DNA of 64,000 nt from Pseudomonas asplenii (GTDB taxonomy: Bacteria; Pseudomonadota; Gammaproteobacteria; Pseudomonadales; Pseudomonadaceae). The notes under the pieces are model-generated. The model saw nothing but the letters and a program-made list of their open reading frames with translations. It made no database searches and was not told the origin of the DNA. Both the position numbers and the translations under genes were made by a program. The stretch lies in contig NZ_JSYZ01000014.1 of the NCBI RefSeq assembly GCF_001293465.1, positions 186,001-250,000 of the forward strand, written 5' to 3'. The stretch's first letter is position 1, and the number at the start of each line of letters is the position of its first letter. Positions 26,012 through 35,596 of this stretch are shown piece after piece.

Positions 26012-26878
26012 TTGAATCTGTTGCAACACATCGCCCAGTCCCGCACCCTGCTTCGCAAATCGGAGCTCAAGGTTGCCGATCATGTCCTGCTCGACCCGGC
26101 GGCGGTGATGCACAGCTCCATGGCCGACCTGGCCCACAGCGTGGGCATCAGCGAGCCGACCATCGTGCGATTCTGCCGGGCCATCGGCTGCTCGGGCTTC
26201 CAGGACCTGAAGCTCAAGCTGGCCCAGAGCCTGGCGGCGGGTGCCAGTTTCGGCCAGTTCGCGATCCATGAAGACGACTCTGTCGCCGACTACAGCCTGA
26301 AGATCTTCGACACCACCCTGCACACCCTGATGGAGGTGCGCGAGAAGCTCGACCCGGCGGCCCTGCAGCGGGCGGTGACGGCCATGTCGGCCGCCCAGCG
26401 TGTTGAGTTCTACGGCTTCGGTGCGTCCGGTGCGGTGGCGGCGGATGCCCAGCACAAGTTCTTCCGCCTGCTGCTGACCGCGGCGGCATACTCCGACCCG
26501 CACATGCAGGCGATGTCGGCGGTGACCCTCAAACCCAGCGACGTGGCGATCTGCATTTCCCAGTCGGGGCGGTCCAAGGACCTGCTGATCACCGCCAACA
26601 TGGTCCGTGAAAGCGGCGCGACGCTGATCACCCTGTGCCCGAGCCAGACACCGCTGGCCGAGCTGTCGACGATCAACCTGGCGATCGACGTGCACGAGGA
26701 CACCGAGATCTACACGCCGCTGACCTCGCGTATCGCCCACCTGGTGGTGATCGATGTGCTGGCGATGGGCGTGGCGATGGCCCGCGGGCCGAGCCTGGTG
26801 AACCACCTCAAGAGCGTCAAGCGCAGCCTGCGCAGCTTGCGGCTGTCGCCCAAGTCGCTGAAGAACCTCGAAGACTGA
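26012..26878 (+). CDS. RpiR-family transcriptional regulator (HexR-like)
   Basis: A 288-residue regulator with an N-terminal HTH-RpiR domain (1-77, ISEPTIVRFCRAIGCSGFQDLK) and a SIS sugar-phosphate domain (about 120-250, FYGFGASGAVAADAQHK and CISQSGRSKDL). HexR proteins sense 2-keto-3-deoxy-6-phosphogluconate and control sugar catabolism. This one lies close to LysR and pyruvate carboxylase genes rather than zwf, so it is probably a paralogue of the true HexR. The start is TTG at 26012 because no closer ATG fits. A HexR-like dyad sits 47 bases upstream. Confidence 0.85.
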   Translation: MNLLQHIAQSRTLLRKSELKVADHVLLDPAAVMHSSMADLAHSVGISEPTIVRFCRAIGCSGFQDLKLKLAQSLAAGASFGQFAIHEDDSVADYSLKIFDTTLHTLMEVREKLDPAALQRAVTAMSAAQRVEFYGFGASGAVAADAQHKFFRLLLTAAAYSDPHMQAMSAVTLKPSDVAICISQSGRSKDLLITANMVRESGATLITLCPSQTPLAELSTINLAIDVHEDTEIYTPLTSRIAHLVVIDVLAMGVAMARGPSLVNHLKSVKRSLRSLRLSPKSLKNLED

Positions 26879-26934
26879 TTTCATCTCCCTGTCATCCGGC
26901 TGCCGCCAAATCGTAACGCCCTGAAGCCATCTTG

Positions 26935-26961
26935 GAGTCTCCAACCCAACCTGGGAGACTC
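26935..26961 (+). promoter_or_regulatory. Hairpin masking the ribosome site of the small gene at 26965
   Basis: GAGTCTCC (26935-26942) pairs with GGAGACTC (26954-26961) across an 11-base loop. The GGGAG ribosome site lies in the 3' arm and the ATG follows 3 bases later. This would block translation unless opened. Confidence 0.55.
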
Positions 26962-26964
26962 GAA

Positions 26965-27156
26965 ATGGCCCGGCACCACGAAGAGCAAAGCAGCGTAAAG
27001 ACCCGTCGGCAGCAGGAAGACCAGCGCCGCATGGAATTCCGTCGCGCAATCGAAGACCGCAACGAACTGCGTCAGCTGCAACAGGAAATCGCCGCCCTCA
27101 ATTACTGGCAGATGGACTCGGCAGCCGACCGTCGAAGCGCTCAGCGAGCCCACTGA
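26965..27156 (+). CDS. Small highly charged protein, unknown
   Basis: A 63-residue protein rich in Arg, Glu and Gln (KTRRQQEDQRRMEFRRAIE), predicted to be one long helix. Similar short proteins in Pseudomonas are grouped as a PA3496-like family, which I recall only vaguely. The start has a GGGAG site that is part of a hairpin. The last 59 bases overlap the end of the convergent LysR gene. The frame extends to a TTG at 26932 but that would include the hairpin. Confidence 0.65.
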   Translation: MARHHEEQSSVKTRRQQEDQRRMEFRRAIEDRNELRQLQQEIAALNYWQMDSAADRRSAQRAH

Positions 27157-28060
27157 TCTGCAGCCTTTCACTTCGGATGAACCCCAGGAACGCATGCGCG
27201 ACCGGTGACAGGCGTTTATCCCTGGCCTGAACCACGCACCAGCTGCGATAGAGCGGCAGTTCTTCCACCGGCAGTTCCCGGAGCACGCCGGTCGCCAGTT
27301 CCAGGCTCAGGGCGTGGCGCGTCAACAGCGCCAGGCCCAGCCCCGCCACCACGCTTTCGCACTGCGCCTCGCCAGAGGTCACTTCGAGTGTCTGCGAGAA
27401 GTGCACGCGCTTTTCCTTGAAGTACTCCTCGCAGGCCATCCGGGTGCCCGACCCCGGTTCGCGGATCAGCAACGGATAGGGTTCCAGGTCCTGCAGGCGC
27501 AGCGGGCCCCTGTGGCACAACGGATGATCGGGTGGGGCCACGGCGACGATCGGGTTGTTCAGGAACGGCAGGAATTCCAGGCCCATGTCCTGGGGCACCA
27601 TGGACATGATCAGCAGGTCGTCGCGGTTGTCCGACAGCCGCCGCAGGGCCTGGGCGCGATTGACCACCGTGAGGTGCAGGCTGACCTCGGGATACTGGCG
27701 CTTGAAGGCGGCGAACAGGTGCGGCACGAAGTACTTCGCGCTGGATTCCACCGCCAGTTTCAATTGCCCCTGCAGCGATCCCTGCATGTCGGAGAGCTGC
27801 ATGTCGAGGTTTTCCAGCCGGCCGAAGATGTCCCGGCTGGCGCGCTGTAACGCTTCAGCCGCTTCGGTCATGTAGAGCTTTTTGCCGACATATTCGAACA
27901 ACGGCTGGCCAATCAGCTCTTCCAGCTGACGAATTTGCAGGCTGACGGCTGGCTGCGTAAGCGACATTTCCTCGGCCGCGCGGCTGTAGGAACGCAAATC
28001 GCAGACCTCATTGAAGATCTTCAACTGGCGTAATGTCATACGCATCAAGGACTTACGCAT
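27098..28060 (-). CDS. LysR-family regulator next to pyruvate carboxylase
   Basis: A 320-residue LysR regulator: winged HTH at about 8-66 (LRQLKIFNEVCDLRSYSRAAEEMSL...) and a substrate-binding domain from about 95 to 300. It is divergent from pycA with 288 bases between, the classic layout for control of the neighbour. It overlaps the small gene at 26965 tail to tail by 59 bases. The inducer is not known. Alternative starts at 28045 or 28039 would only drop a few residues. Confidence 0.87.
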   Translation of the reverse strand: MRKSLMRMTLRQLKIFNEVCDLRSYSRAAEEMSLTQPAVSLQIRQLEELIGQPLFEYVGKKLYMTEAAEALQRASRDIFGRLENLDMQLSDMQGSLQGQLKLAVESSAKYFVPHLFAAFKRQYPEVSLHLTVVNRAQALRRLSDNRDDLLIMSMVPQDMGLEFLPFLNNPIVAVAPPDHPLCHRGPLRLQDLEPYPLLIREPGSGTRMACEEYFKEKRVHFSQTLEVTSGEAQCESVVAGLGLALLTRHALSLELATGVLRELPVEELPLYRSWCVVQARDKRLSPVAHAFLGFIRSERLQISGLAERFDGRLPSPSASN

Positions 28061-28238
28061 TTTTTGCGAGCACTCTCAGGCGGCTGGTCAGGCAACTATA
28101 AATCATTGCTTATAAGCGACCCAATAATTATTGATTTTAGTTTATCGCTGACCGGGACTAGTGTGGTGATGCGACTGGCTTGAAACATTTAGTCACTCGT
28201 CGACCCGTGCTGTGGGACAGACATCGGGTCGTGGACAT

Positions 28239-28296
28239 AGGGCTGGCCCGCGAGGCTTCTGGTGTTTTGACGGACACCATCGCGGGCGGGCCCAGG
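28239..28296. repeat. Decayed REP-like palindrome in the lysR-pycA gap
   Basis: GGGCTGGCCCGCGA paired with TCGCGGGCGGGCCCAGG. A degenerate copy of the REP type, between the divergent lysR and pycA genes and close to the pycA start. Confidence 0.5.
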
Positions 28297-28348
28297 TCCT
28301 TTCTGGTTCCAGCAGGTTGTTTTGTTCCAGCGGCTTAGGAATTTCCAA

Positions 28349-29764
<1,416 letters not shown>

Positions 29765-29775
29765 GGACTATTACA

Positions 29776-31584
29776 ATGACCAAAAAGATTCACGTTACCG
29801 ACACGATCCTGCGCGACGCCCACCAATCGCTGCTCGCCACCCGCATGCGCACCGAAGACATGCTGCCGATCTGCGACAAGCTCGACAAGGTCGGCTACTG
29901 GTCGCTGGAAGTCTGGGGCGGCGCGACCTTCGACGCCTGTGTGCGCTTCCTCAAGGAAGACCCGTGGGAGCGCCTGCGCAAGCTGCGCGCGGCCCTGCCC
30001 AACACTCGCCTGCAGATGCTCCTGCGCGGCCAGAACCTGCTCGGCTATCGCCACTACAGCGACGACGTGGTCAAGGCCTTCGTCGCCAAGGCGGCGGTCA
30101 ACGGCATCGATGTATTCCGTATCTTCGACGCCATGAACGATGTGCGTAACCTGCGCGTCGCCATCGAGGCGGTGAAGGCCGCCGGCAAGCACGCCCAGGG
30201 CACCATCGCCTACACCACCAGCCCGGTGCACACCATCGAGGCCTTCGTGGCCCAGGCCAAGCAGATGGAAGCCATGGGTTGCGACTCGGTGGCGATCAAG
30301 GACATGGCCGGCCTGCTGACTCCGTTCGCCACCGGCGAGCTGGTCAAGGCACTGAAGGCCGAGCAGTCGCTGCCGGTGTTCATCCACTCCCACGACACCG
30401 CAGGCCTGGCCGCGATGTGCCAGCTCAAGGCGGTGGAAAACGGTGCCGACCATATCGACACCGCCATCTCCAGCTTCGCCTGGGGCACCAGCCATCCTGG
30501 CACCGAGTCGATGGTCGCCGCCCTCAAGGGCAGCGAGTTCGATACCGGCCTGGACCTGGAACTGCTGCAGGAAATCGGCCTGTACTTCTACGCCGTGCGC
30601 AAGAAGTACCACCAGTTCGAAAGCGAATTCACCGCGGTCGACACCCGGGTGCAGGTCAACCAGGTGCCGGGCGGGATGATTTCCAACCTGGCCAATCAGC
30701 TCAAGGAGCAGGGCGCCCTCAACCGCATGAACGAAGTGCTGGCGGAAATTCCGCGGGTGCGCGAAGACCTCGGCTTCCCGCCGCTGGTGACCCCGACTTC
30801 GCAGATCGTCGGCACCCAGGCCTTCTTCAACGTCCTGGCCGGCGAGCGCTACAAGACCATCACCAACGAAGTGAAGCTGTACCTGCAGGGCGGTTACGGC
30901 AAGGCGCCGGGCACCGTCAACGAGCAGCTGCGCCGCCAGGCCATCGGCAGCGAGGACGTGATCGACGTGCGGCCGGCCGACCTGCTCAAGCCGGAAATGG
31001 CCAAGTTGCGCAACGACATCGGCACCCTGGCCAAGTCGGAAGAAGACGTGCTGACCTTCGCCATGTTCCCGGACATCGGGCGCAAGTTCCTCGAAGAGCG
31101 CGAGGCCGGCACCCTGGTGCCTGAAGTGCTGCTGCCGATCCCCGAGGCCGGCGGTGTGCGTGCGCCGGGCGGCGAGGGCGTACCGACCGAGTTCGTCATC
31201 GACGTGCACGGCGAAACCTACCGCGTGGACATCACCGGGGTCGGCGTGAAGGCCGAAGGCAAGCGGCACTTCTACCTGTCCATCGACGGCATGCCGGAAG
31301 AAGTGGTGTTCGAACCGCTCAACGAATTCGTCGGCGGTGGCAGCAGCAAGCGCAAGCAGGCCAGTGCGCCAGGCCACGTCAGCACCACCATGCCAGGCAA
31401 CATCGTCGATGTGCTGGTCAAGGAAGGCGACAGTGTGAAGGCCGGTCAGGCCGTGCTGATCACCGAAGCCATGAAGATGGAGACCGAAGTGCAGGCCGCA
31501 GTGTCGGGCAAGGTCGTCGCCATCCACGTGGCCAAGGGCGACCGGGTCAACCCGGGCGAGATCCTGATCGAGATCGAAGGCTGA
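29776..31584 (+). CDS. pycB: Pyruvate carboxylase subunit B (oxaloacetate-forming, biotin carrier)
   Basis: A 602-residue protein with an HMGL-like carboxyltransferase domain (about 5-270, DTILRDAHQS and KDMAGLL), a conserved PYC/OADA domain (about 290-480) and a C-terminal biotinyl domain with the biotin Lys in EAMKMETEV (about residue 570). It transfers the carboxyl from biotin to pyruvate. The similar oxaloacetate decarboxylase alpha would need membrane partners, which are absent here. A strong terminator follows at 31618. Confidence 0.9.
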   Translation: MTKKIHVTDTILRDAHQSLLATRMRTEDMLPICDKLDKVGYWSLEVWGGATFDACVRFLKEDPWERLRKLRAALPNTRLQMLLRGQNLLGYRHYSDDVVKAFVAKAAVNGIDVFRIFDAMNDVRNLRVAIEAVKAAGKHAQGTIAYTTSPVHTIEAFVAQAKQMEAMGCDSVAIKDMAGLLTPFATGELVKALKAEQSLPVFIHSHDTAGLAAMCQLKAVENGADHIDTAISSFAWGTSHPGTESMVAALKGSEFDTGLDLELLQEIGLYFYAVRKKYHQFESEFTAVDTRVQVNQVPGGMISNLANQLKEQGALNRMNEVLAEIPRVREDLGFPPLVTPTSQIVGTQAFFNVLAGERYKTITNEVKLYLQGGYGKAPGTVNEQLRRQAIGSEDVIDVRPADLLKPEMAKLRNDIGTLAKSEEDVLTFAMFPDIGRKFLEEREAGTLVPEVLLPIPEAGGVRAPGGEGVPTEFVIDVHGETYRVDITGVGVKAEGKRHFYLSIDGMPEEVVFEPLNEFVGGGSSKRKQASAPGHVSTTMPGNIVDVLVKEGDSVKAGQAVLITEAMKMETEVQAAVSGKVVAIHVAKGDRVNPGEILIEIEG

Positions 31585-31617
31585 TCGACAGCCTTCATCT
31601 ATCAATGTTTATCCTCG

Positions 31618-31642
31618 GGGAGGCGTATGCCTCCCTTTTTTT
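31618..31642 (+). terminator. Intrinsic terminator after pycAB
   Basis: GGGAGGC-GTAT-GCCTCCC followed by seven T. It ends the pycAB transcript 33 bases after the stop. Confidence 0.9.
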
Positions 31643-31698
31643 GTTCATTCTTTGAGCATGTTGTGTGGGGTGTTATGGTCTGCTGCTCTAGAACGATA

Positions 31699-31837
31699 TG
31701 CATTTTATTGCGTATATTTGCGCCGTATAGCAAGGCTGATGCATTATATTGCAGTTATTGGGCGATGCTGGCAGGCGAATCTGTACTATATTGCAGTTTT
31801 GGCGGCAGTCTCTGCCTATAAAGTGCATTAAGTTGCA
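31699..31837 (+). promoter_or_regulatory. Four operator-like repeats upstream of hipA
   Basis: Four 14-bp copies of TGCA-N6-TGCA: TGCATTTTATTGCG (31699), TGCATTATATTGCA (31740), TGTACTATATTGCA (31782) and TGCATTAAGTTGCA (31824). Start-to-start spacing is 41, 42 and 42 bases, about four helical turns, so all lie on one face. The last ends 9 bases before the hipA ATG. They probably bind the HTH partner encoded by the operon. Confidence 0.7.
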
Positions 31838-31846
31838 GGTTGAATC

Positions 31847-33172
31847 ATGTACGCACTCACACTTCAGGCCTACACCGACGGAATCTGGCAGGACGCCATG
31901 ACCCTGATTTTCGAGTCGCCGGAAAAAGGTTTCGAGGGGCGTTGCAGGTTTGCCTACAAGCAGAGCTATCTGCTGGATCATATCGAGGATATGGGCAGTC
32001 CATTCGCCTGTGCGGTCAGTGCGAACCTCCCGCTGGACTGGGACAGCATGGATGACCGGCAGGCTCCGGCCTTCCTGCAGGATATTGCTCCTGCCGGTGC
32101 TGCCAGGCGCTTCCTCATCGCCAGGGTGGGGCGGGAAAAGCCTGATGATGTCAATGCCGACCTTTTTTTGCTGGGTAAAAGCACCCCGGCTCCCGTTGGC
32201 CATCTGCGGGTCAAGGAGTCCGTGGACGTGCAGGACGGTCGTGAGCCCATGGGATTTACCCGAGCGGACGTGGTGGCGCGCGATAACCGATTTCTCGAGT
32301 ACGCCTACGAGCAGGGCGCGGCGATTGGCGGAGCTACGGGAGCTGGAGGCGAAGCACCGAAGTTGCTGATGAGTGAGGACCACAATGGCCTGCTGTACCC
32401 GGACGCGGTTCTCGATGATCGCGACGTGGCACAACACTGGTTCGTGAAATTCGCTCGAAACAAGTCCACGCAGACCGATCAGGACATCCTCAGGAGCGAG
32501 TACCACTATTACAGGGCTTTGCAGGTGCTTGGGATCGAAACTGTCTCGGTGCAGGGGCTGAAGCTGGAGGAAGCCAACAGACCGAGCCTCTGGATGCAAC
32601 GTTTCGACCGTCATGTCACTGAGCAGGGGACCGAGCGTTCAGCCGTGGAGTCGGTGTATTCGTTGGCCGGGGTCACGGTGCCTGGCAGTCGCCTGAAGCA
32701 CCTGGAGGTGATCACTCGTCTGGTTGCACTTTGGCGCCAGGCCGGCCAGGGGGAGCAGGTGGAAGATCTGGTGGCGGATTATCTGCGCCGTGATTTGCTC
32801 AACAAGATCCTGGGCAACTCCGACAACCATGGGCGCAACACATCGATCATCCGCGATCAGCGGGGGGTTCGCCTGGCACCGATTTACGACCTGGCGCCCA
32901 TGGTCATGGATGATGAAGGTGTGACACGCAGCACCAAGTGGGCAAGAGATATCGAAAGGGGCGGGGAGGTGGATTGGCGCAAGGCGTGCGACGCGCTGGC
33001 GGGGCTGGTCGAGCCCCAGGCAGCCTTTGAGCGGCTTCGGGCGGATGCCAGGCATCTGTTGGCCTTGCCCGATATTCTGACGGATAGTGGCTTGCCCGCC
33101 GTCACCATGAACCATCCGTTGATTGCCTTGAAAAGGCTTGGTCAGCGTCTGCGAGACTGGGGGTTGGCATGA
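31847..33172 (+). CDS. hipA: HipA-family serine/threonine kinase toxin
   Basis: A 441-residue HipA kinase. It has an N-terminal HipA-N1-like part (1-110), a Gly-rich loop GGATGAGGEAPK (161-172), the ATP Lys in FVKF (201), the catalytic loop SDNHGRN with Asp326, and the metal Asp in IYDLAP (348). HipA kinases phosphorylate aminoacyl-tRNA synthetases and cause persistence. The HTH partner is downstream, not upstream as in hipBA, and their genes overlap by ATGA. The promoter region is AT-rich, unlike the flanking genes, and carries four repeats, which suggests a horizontally acquired module. Confidence 0.82.
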   Translation: MYALTLQAYTDGIWQDAMTLIFESPEKGFEGRCRFAYKQSYLLDHIEDMGSPFACAVSANLPLDWDSMDDRQAPAFLQDIAPAGAARRFLIARVGREKPDDVNADLFLLGKSTPAPVGHLRVKESVDVQDGREPMGFTRADVVARDNRFLEYAYEQGAAIGGATGAGGEAPKLLMSEDHNGLLYPDAVLDDRDVAQHWFVKFARNKSTQTDQDILRSEYHYYRALQVLGIETVSVQGLKLEEANRPSLWMQRFDRHVTEQGTERSAVESVYSLAGVTVPGSRLKHLEVITRLVALWRQAGQGEQVEDLVADYLRRDLLNKILGNSDNHGRNTSIIRDQRGVRLAPIYDLAPMVMDDEGVTRSTKWARDIERGGEVDWRKACDALAGLVEPQAAFERLRADARHLLALPDILTDSGLPAVTMNHPLIALKRLGQRLRDWGLA

Positions 33173-33447
33173 CGCTCAGCCTGGAAGTCCGTGCCCTGCT
33201 GATCCAGGCCATTCAGGATGATCTGGCCCAGGGCATGATCAGCATCGGTGTTGCGGTCAGGCGCTTGCGGACGGAGGTAACGGGGTTGCAGCAGACCCAG
33301 TTTGCCCGGATGTGCCGGATTTCGGTCCGTACCCTGGTGCATATCGAGCATGACGAAGGCAATCCGACCCTCAAGTCGTTGAACTCTGTATTCAGGCCCT
33401 TCGGGTTGCAGATGGGCGTGGTGCGACTGCGCAAGACATCAGGCTGA
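33169..33447 (+). CDS. hipB: HTH (Xre/HipB-like) antitoxin or regulator
   Basis: A 92-residue protein with a HTH_3 fold in residues 30-85 (LQQTQFARMCRISVRTLVHIEHDEGNPTLKSL). It matches HipB-type DNA-binding antitoxins but has a longer N-terminal helix. It overlaps hipA by 4 bases. As the second gene it is co-translated with the toxin, and is the likely binder of the repeats at 31699-31837. Antitoxin role is inferred from the neighbour. Confidence 0.78.
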   Translation: MTLSLEVRALLIQAIQDDLAQGMISIGVAVRRLRTEVTGLQQTQFARMCRISVRTLVHIEHDEGNPTLKSLNSVFRPFGLQMGVVRLRKTSG

Positions 33448-33456
33448 GGTGCTCAT

Positions 33457-33486
33457 CGGTCAGGCAGCTGTTCATGAGCCTGACCG
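33457..33486. terminator. Hairpin between hipB and autotransporter gene
   Basis: CGGTCAGGC and GCCTGACCG form a 9-bp stem with a 12-base loop between the two convergent genes. There is no T tract, so it is only a possible terminator. Confidence 0.4.
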
Positions 33487-33501
33487 GTTGATGGAAAGTT
33501 G

Positions 33502-34734
33502 TCAGAAAGCCAGCGCCCACTGCCCCATGATGCCGTGGTTGCTGTTCTTCGCGCCGAGTTCGCCGCTGTAGCCCAGGCCCAGGCGATGGCGGGAGGACAG
33601 GTTCAGTTCGAGTCCGGCTTCGATCGCCAGGCTCTCGCGGTCCTGGGCGATGCCGCGGGTCGTGAAGGTCATGGCGGTGGTCCGGTTCGTCTGGCGGGTG
33701 ATGCTGTCGAGTTCGCCATACAGGTGCTTCCAGCCGGCACTCAGGTGCGGGGTCAGGCTCATGCCGTGGCCGAAGCGCCAGTTGCCGGCGGCCCGCAGGC
33801 CCAGTGTGGTGCTGAAGTTGTCCAGGGCCTGGCCGCTGTTCTTCAGCACCGCCTCACCGCCTTTTTCCGTGTGTCCCTGGCGTGAGTAGCGCTGGTAGCC
33901 GAGGCCGGCAAAGGGTTCGGTACTCAGTTGGTTGTTGCCCAGGCTGTAGCCGAATTCGGCGAAGGCCTGCTGGCTGGTGGCCGTGTAGTTGCCGGAGAGT
34001 CGATCCTGATAGCCGCTGAACGCGACGTGGCGTTGAGTGCTGCCAGCGTGGCTGCTATGGATCGCGCCGAAGCGCAAGGCTGCGGGGCCGTCCTGGCGCA
34101 GGGCGTAGGCGCCGGCATGCCAGCTGTCCAGTTCGCCCCTGAAGTGGCTGCCCTTGTGCTCGGAACGGGATTTTCCGCCGAGCAGGCCCAGGCGCCATTC
34201 GTTGCCCAGCGACCAGTCGGCCCCCAGCACCAGGCCCCGGGTCGTCTGCTGGAAGTCCTTGCCGCCCTGTGCCGGTTCGAATCGGCCCACGTTACTCAGG
34301 CTCTGTAGCCACAGGCGACTCCTGCCGTTGTCGGGCTGGAGCATGGCCGACAGCGCGCTGGCGCCCACCTGTCGGGTAGCGCCGAGAGTGGCCTGGGCCA
34401 GGTTGGCATTATCGGCACCGGCCAGTTGGGTCAGGGCGGCTTCTCTTTCGGCCGGACCGAGCCGGTTCAGGGCTTCGAGCAGTGGGGATGCCGGAATCGT
34501 CGGCAGGATGTTGCCACCCTGGCCGCCTTTGGCGGGCTCATGGGCGGGTGACGGGGAGGTGGTCGGCAGGCTGCCCCCGGGTTCCGGCGGCTGTTTGAGC
34601 AGCCAGTCCCAGTCGTAGACGCTGGATGAACCGCGGTAGGCATTTGGCGGTGGCTGCTGGGCCTGTGCCTGCTGGGCCAGCAGTCCGTTGAGCACCAGGG
34701 CCAGGGAGATGGCGAGACGGGTCTTGGGGAGCAT
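33502..34734 (-). CDS. Small autotransporter with beta-barrel and short proline-rich passenger
   Basis: A 410-residue outer-membrane protein. It has a signal peptide (1-25, ending AQAQ), a short Pro/Gly-rich stretch (26-80), a helical linker (80-140) and a C-terminal autotransporter barrel (about 145-410) ending in QWALAF with the terminal Phe needed for outer-membrane insertion. There is almost no passenger domain, whereas typical autotransporters carry several hundred residues. It may display a small peptide or be the remnant of a larger protein. It stands alone, with hipB converging on it. Confidence 0.75.
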   Translation of the reverse strand: MLPKTRLAISLALVLNGLLAQQAQAQQPPPNAYRGSSSVYDWDWLLKQPPEPGGSLPTTSPSPAHEPAKGGQGGNILPTIPASPLLEALNRLGPAEREAALTQLAGADNANLAQATLGATRQVGASALSAMLQPDNGRSRLWLQSLSNVGRFEPAQGGKDFQQTTRGLVLGADWSLGNEWRLGLLGGKSRSEHKGSHFRGELDSWHAGAYALRQDGPAALRFGAIHSSHAGSTQRHVAFSGYQDRLSGNYTATSQQAFAEFGYSLGNNQLSTEPFAGLGYQRYSRQGHTEKGGEAVLKNSGQALDNFSTTLGLRAAGNWRFGHGMSLTPHLSAGWKHLYGELDSITRQTNRTTAMTFTTRGIAQDRESLAIEAGLELNLSSRHRLGLGYSGELGAKNSNHGIMGQWALAF

Positions 34735-34902
34735 TCCATTTCATCCTCAGAATAGGTCGAGGAGGAAATGTATCGAGCTGTCCAAGCGGTAAATGTCGGG
34801 GTTTTTACCTGGGCTTCGCGGGAGATGTCAGCAGCTTTCCGTTTATTTCGGCTGTGTCCTGGTGTGCGGTGGCCGGAAAGTCGGCCACCGCGTGTCAGGC
34901 CT

Positions 34903-35580
34903 TCAGGCTTCGCGACATTCGGTCAGGGTCCGCACCTGCCCCGTTGCGCCCAGGTTGTCCTCCGACAGCCAGCGCTCGAAGCCGGCATTCACGGCGGGCC
35001 ACTCCGAGTCGATGATGCTGAACCAGGCGGTGTCGCGGTTCCTGCCCTTGACCACCATGTGCTGGCGGAACACGCCCTCGAATTGGAAACCCAGGCGCTC
35101 GGCGGCGGCGCGGGAGCGGGCGTTGTCGTTGTTGCACTTCCACTCCAGGCGCCGGTAGCCGAGGGCGAAGGCCTCCCTGGCCAGCAGGTAGACCGCCTCG
35201 GTGCTCTTGGGCGAGCGCTGCATCGGTGCGCCGAAGGTGACGTGGCCGATCTCGATGCGGCCCTGGGCCGGCACGATCGACATCAGGCTGAGGGCGCCCT
35301 GGACTTCGCCGCTGGCCTTGTCGACGACGGCAAAGAAGTAGGGATCGCTGCTCGCCGCGTGGCCGGCAAGCCAGTCGTCGAAGGCGCCTTCACGCTGCGG
35401 GAACGGGCCGTAGGGCAGGTAGTCCCACAGTTTCGGATCGGCGCCGGGGCCTTCCAGGGCGCGATACAGCTCGTCGCCATGGCGGGCGGCGTCGAGTTTT
35501 TCCAGGACGATGAAGCGTCCTTCGAGGCGTCGGGTGGACGGCGCCGGGGCGCCATTCCAGTTGGCTACGGTTGTCGACAT
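34903..35580 (-). CDS. GNAT acetyltransferase (RimJ/RimL type)
   Basis: A 225-residue GNAT enzyme of the RimL-like group with the acetyl-CoA region (ALGYRRLEWKCNNDNARSRA) and the typical ERLGFQFEGVFRQH strand. It acetylates an amino group of an unknown substrate. The start at 35580 is the first one giving the common MSTTVANWNG opening; the frame to 35670 overlaps the next gene. It lies 16 bases after the second GNAT gene, so the three minus-strand genes to 36678 form an operon. Confidence 0.83.
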   Translation of the reverse strand: MSTTVANWNGAPAPSTRRLEGRFIVLEKLDAARHGDELYRALEGPGADPKLWDYLPYGPFPQREGAFDDWLAGHAASSDPYFFAVVDKASGEVQGALSLMSIVPAQGRIEIGHVTFGAPMQRSPKSTEAVYLLAREAFALGYRRLEWKCNNDNARSRAAAERLGFQFEGVFRQHMVVKGRNRDTAWFSIIDSEWPAVNAGFERWLSEDNLGATGQVRTLTECREA

Positions 35581-35596
35581 GGTGTTGTTCTCGGGC

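Noticed and set aside
31699..31837. Mini-CRISPR array before hipA
   Set aside because: Only 14 bases repeat, the copies are diverged, and there are no cas genes; operator repeats fit better.
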